Assembly (NCBI GenBank): GCA_900708905.1
Contig: CAADRB010000006.1
Location: 2,509,927 to 2,573,926, forward strand
Direction of reading: 5' to 3'
Source: Hymenolepis diminuta
Taxonomy: Eukaryota; Platyhelminthes; Cestoda; Cyclophyllidea; Hymenolepididae
Length of the DNA: 64,000 nt
The translations under genes and the position numbers were made by a program. Within the stretch, counting starts at the first letter, position 1. The number at the start of each line of letters is the position of its first letter. This document shows, in pieces, positions 61,349 through 64,000 of this stretch. Under the pieces are notes generated by a model. That model saw only the letters and a program-made list of their open reading frames with translations. It did not search any database and was not told the DNA's origin.

Positions 61349-64000
61349 GTAAGTTAACAGACGTTTTCTGATCTCAAATCAAACTATTTACTAATACCAG
61401 AGCTTAAAGGCTAAAAATATGTGTAAAATGTACTTCAAATTTTTTTAACTTCCTCTCATATAATCTAAATGGGTTACATTGATACACTTATGAGAACAGA
61501 ACAGTTAATTGGGTTTATTTTGATATGTAATGTTTATTGGATATATAAGCTTAATATTTTTAGCTTAATATAAAGCCAGTTACTTTTCAAATATTTATCT
61601 GTTTTATTATTGAGTCATTTCGAATTTTTGAACGGTGGCATTGTTTTTCAAGTGATTTCAAATAAACGCGGTTACTCTTAATTGGGAGAAACTTGAAACA
61701 ATTTAATAGGAGTTCCTTGCCTGGTTCAAACTCCATAAAGGGCTTAATATAATTTATTTTATTCTATATCTACATTTATAAAATATATCACATCGTTTTA
61801 TTCCCTTAAAGTCAATTTAAATAGAGTCCTACTTGAATGTTTTCTTAAATAAGATCGTTTTCGTTTTTATTAGGCAAGTTTTTATCGATGCAGACAGAAT
61901 ATGACTTTAAGTTACTCATAAATGGATAAATTTAACGAGTTGTGAAGAAATTAAAAAGTAAATTTTTTGGAACGTCTTCAGCTATAAAGCGGTCTAATGA
62001 TACTGCAGGGAAGTATGGTGGGACCATAGAGCCTATGTCAATCGTGGGGACTCCGTAAATTTTCATAAGTAAATTTGCCTTTGGTAAACTTTGCATGAGT
62101 CTGATTATCTATAAATTAGGGGTGAGAGTCTATTAGTACACATTCCACAAATAGAACTGTCGAACAAACATGTTAATATATATGCGTCAAAAGAGTTATC
62201 GAAAAGTAGTTTTCTTTCATAAAATCTCAGAGGCCTTTTTAAATTCAAGGAAATAGTTATGTCACTAGTTTAGGAGAAATCTACGAAATAATAAGCCATA
62301 AATCTGGAATATTACAATCAGCTAAAATGTTGAAACTATCTGACCATGTTACCTGAAATCATTTACCTAAATTGTTGATTTTGCGTTTACAGTCAATGTT
62401 AGAGTTGATTTAGCAATGAAATTTGTTTATCTAAAAATTTATTCATAAGAACGTTAAAAGAAATTACATTGTTATTTATTAACTGTCAGACAAATAGTCT
62501 TAGGATATAAATGAAAGAGAATTTCCAACACATCTAAAAAATTGTTTTATCTTTGGCGGCTAACCTTCTAAAGATCTCAGTCACCATAATCACATATCAT
62601 TAAGAGGGAAAAAAAGGTAAATTATGAATATTTAATAGCCCTTGCCGACCATCATAATCCGCCGGTCAAGTTTGGTGACTAGGTCAGATCAACTGTCTCC
62701 ATAAGCATAAACTTTAAGTCAGCATAGACTACAGCCATATATATAAAATTCAAGGCCTTTAAGGTCACTTTACCATATGAAAATCTTCCCGTTTTACATT
62801 AATGCAAACTGCGTTTTAGTTACAATGAAGACATGTATATATATATAGGAAAGTAAAGTTCATGAAAATAAGAAATCAAATTGACTATCTATCTTATCTA
62901 AAACAATTATTTAGAGTAATAACAATAGTTAAGAAAATATCTACGTTTGCACTTAAATGCATTAAAATTTCAATATTCTTAGGCGATTTACTTTCTGAAA
63001 CTTTTCTAATATTAACTGAAGTAATATTGATTTAAAAATTTACCCCTTAATGTATATTTGGGGCTGGCATTTCATGGTTCCTATTTTTCAATAGTATGCG
63101 AAGATTTTGTCCGCATTCTGAAACGTTTCAACACGTGACACTGGTTCAAGTTAACTGTTGCCAAATTGATAATATTCACGAATTTTAAGGTTGTGTTTCA
63201 GGGCAATAAAAATATTTAAACGGGTTCCGGTCACCTTCTACTTGTTTGTACTCCAAAAGTTCAGGATATGTACCAATGCATAATTATAAATTTGAATTCC
63301 AGTGCAGAATTTTTTATAAATAATAGTTATCAAGTTCTATTATTCCCTAATTTCATAAAATATCATTTACTAGTTCATAATTATCAACATCGAAGAATAT
63401 TATTTTAGAATCTTTGTGAGAAAATTGCCATTGTTCAGAGGTATCGTTGGAATTTGTTATAAAAAAGAAATTAAAACTTGTAAAAGGTGTTTAAAATTTA
63501 TTTACACTCATAAGTAAACCTTTCGTTAATTAACAAACTATATTACAAATGCCATTTCGTTGAGAGTTGAAAGTTATTTCGAAAATTTCACCTGACAGGT
63601 GACATCACAGGTTGGCATTCAAAATGATATTTAAGATTCAAAATACGCTCTACACGTCTGTTCTATTCAATTATCATCTTCAACCATTCAAGTAAACGAA
63701 ATTACCGGCACCAAGTGTTGGTAAACATTATTTAGCCCAGCGAACGATATACGTTGCTTTGATAATCAGTAAACCAGTTTAGCATGTTCAAAAATTAGCC
63801 TGAAGCTTTGAATTGAGTAGTCGCACGAAAATCTAAATTTCTAAACTTAAGGGATTCAAAATGTGAATATTTTCTTACTATCAGATAATGTCAGTGTAAT
63901 TGAATAAAATCATCGTCATGATTGCGAAACTTTCCTACCTTTTTCTCCAAAACTGAGGTCTTACAAAAGTAAATTCTTAATTCTTCAATTTTCAATATCG
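61349..64000 (+). other. Innexin intron to the window end
   Basis: 2.65 kb after the innexin exon 1 donor. No exon with the second-loop cysteines is seen. It contains an (AT)n tract near 62.84 kb; otherwise no recognised feature. Confidence 0.5.

Overview
The window is nuclear DNA of an invertebrate animal, most likely a parasitic flatworm and probably a tapeworm. It is AT-rich (I judge about two thirds A+T by eye) and has spliced genes with GT-AG introns. The best clue to the organism is intron length. In the THADA gene most introns fall into two size classes, about 32-46 nt and about 64-79 nt, and the same two classes recur in CSTF3 and FEZ. I recall a two-peaked intron distribution of this kind being described for cestode genomes. 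The lophotrochozoan-looking innexin fits the same placement. No tool was run; all homology calls come from reading the translations.

Layout. (1) 3-24,252, + strand: a FEZ/UNC-76 kinesin-adaptor gene, missing its 5' end, with eight visible exons spread over 24 kb. Its introns hold two unrelated mariner transposons (12.3-13.7 kb and 22.0-23.3 kb) and dispersed repeats. (2) 24.3-29.2 kb: intergenic. (3) 29,190-36,446, + strand: a complete CSTF3 (CstF-77) gene in 11 exons with an in-frame 815-residue product. (4) 36,447-39,464: an unrecognised acidic, intronless-looking gene convergent with CSTF3, then a GC-rich island with a perfect heat-shock-element match. (5) 39,465-49,090, - strand: a nearly complete THADA gene in about 29 exons. 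(6) 49.1-60.9 kb: mostly intergenic or intronic DNA with several copies of a dispersed repeat, plus one isolated exon resembling a protein tyrosine phosphatase. (7) 60,935-61,348, + strand: the first coding exon of an innexin that continues beyond the window or after a long intron.

The genes are functionally unrelated: vesicle transport adaptor, mRNA 3'-end processing, tRNA modification/SERCA-related factor, and gap junction. No operon, rRNA, intact tRNA, CRISPR or prokaryotic feature is present. A 638-nt run of N (12,925-13,562) falls inside one mariner transposase.
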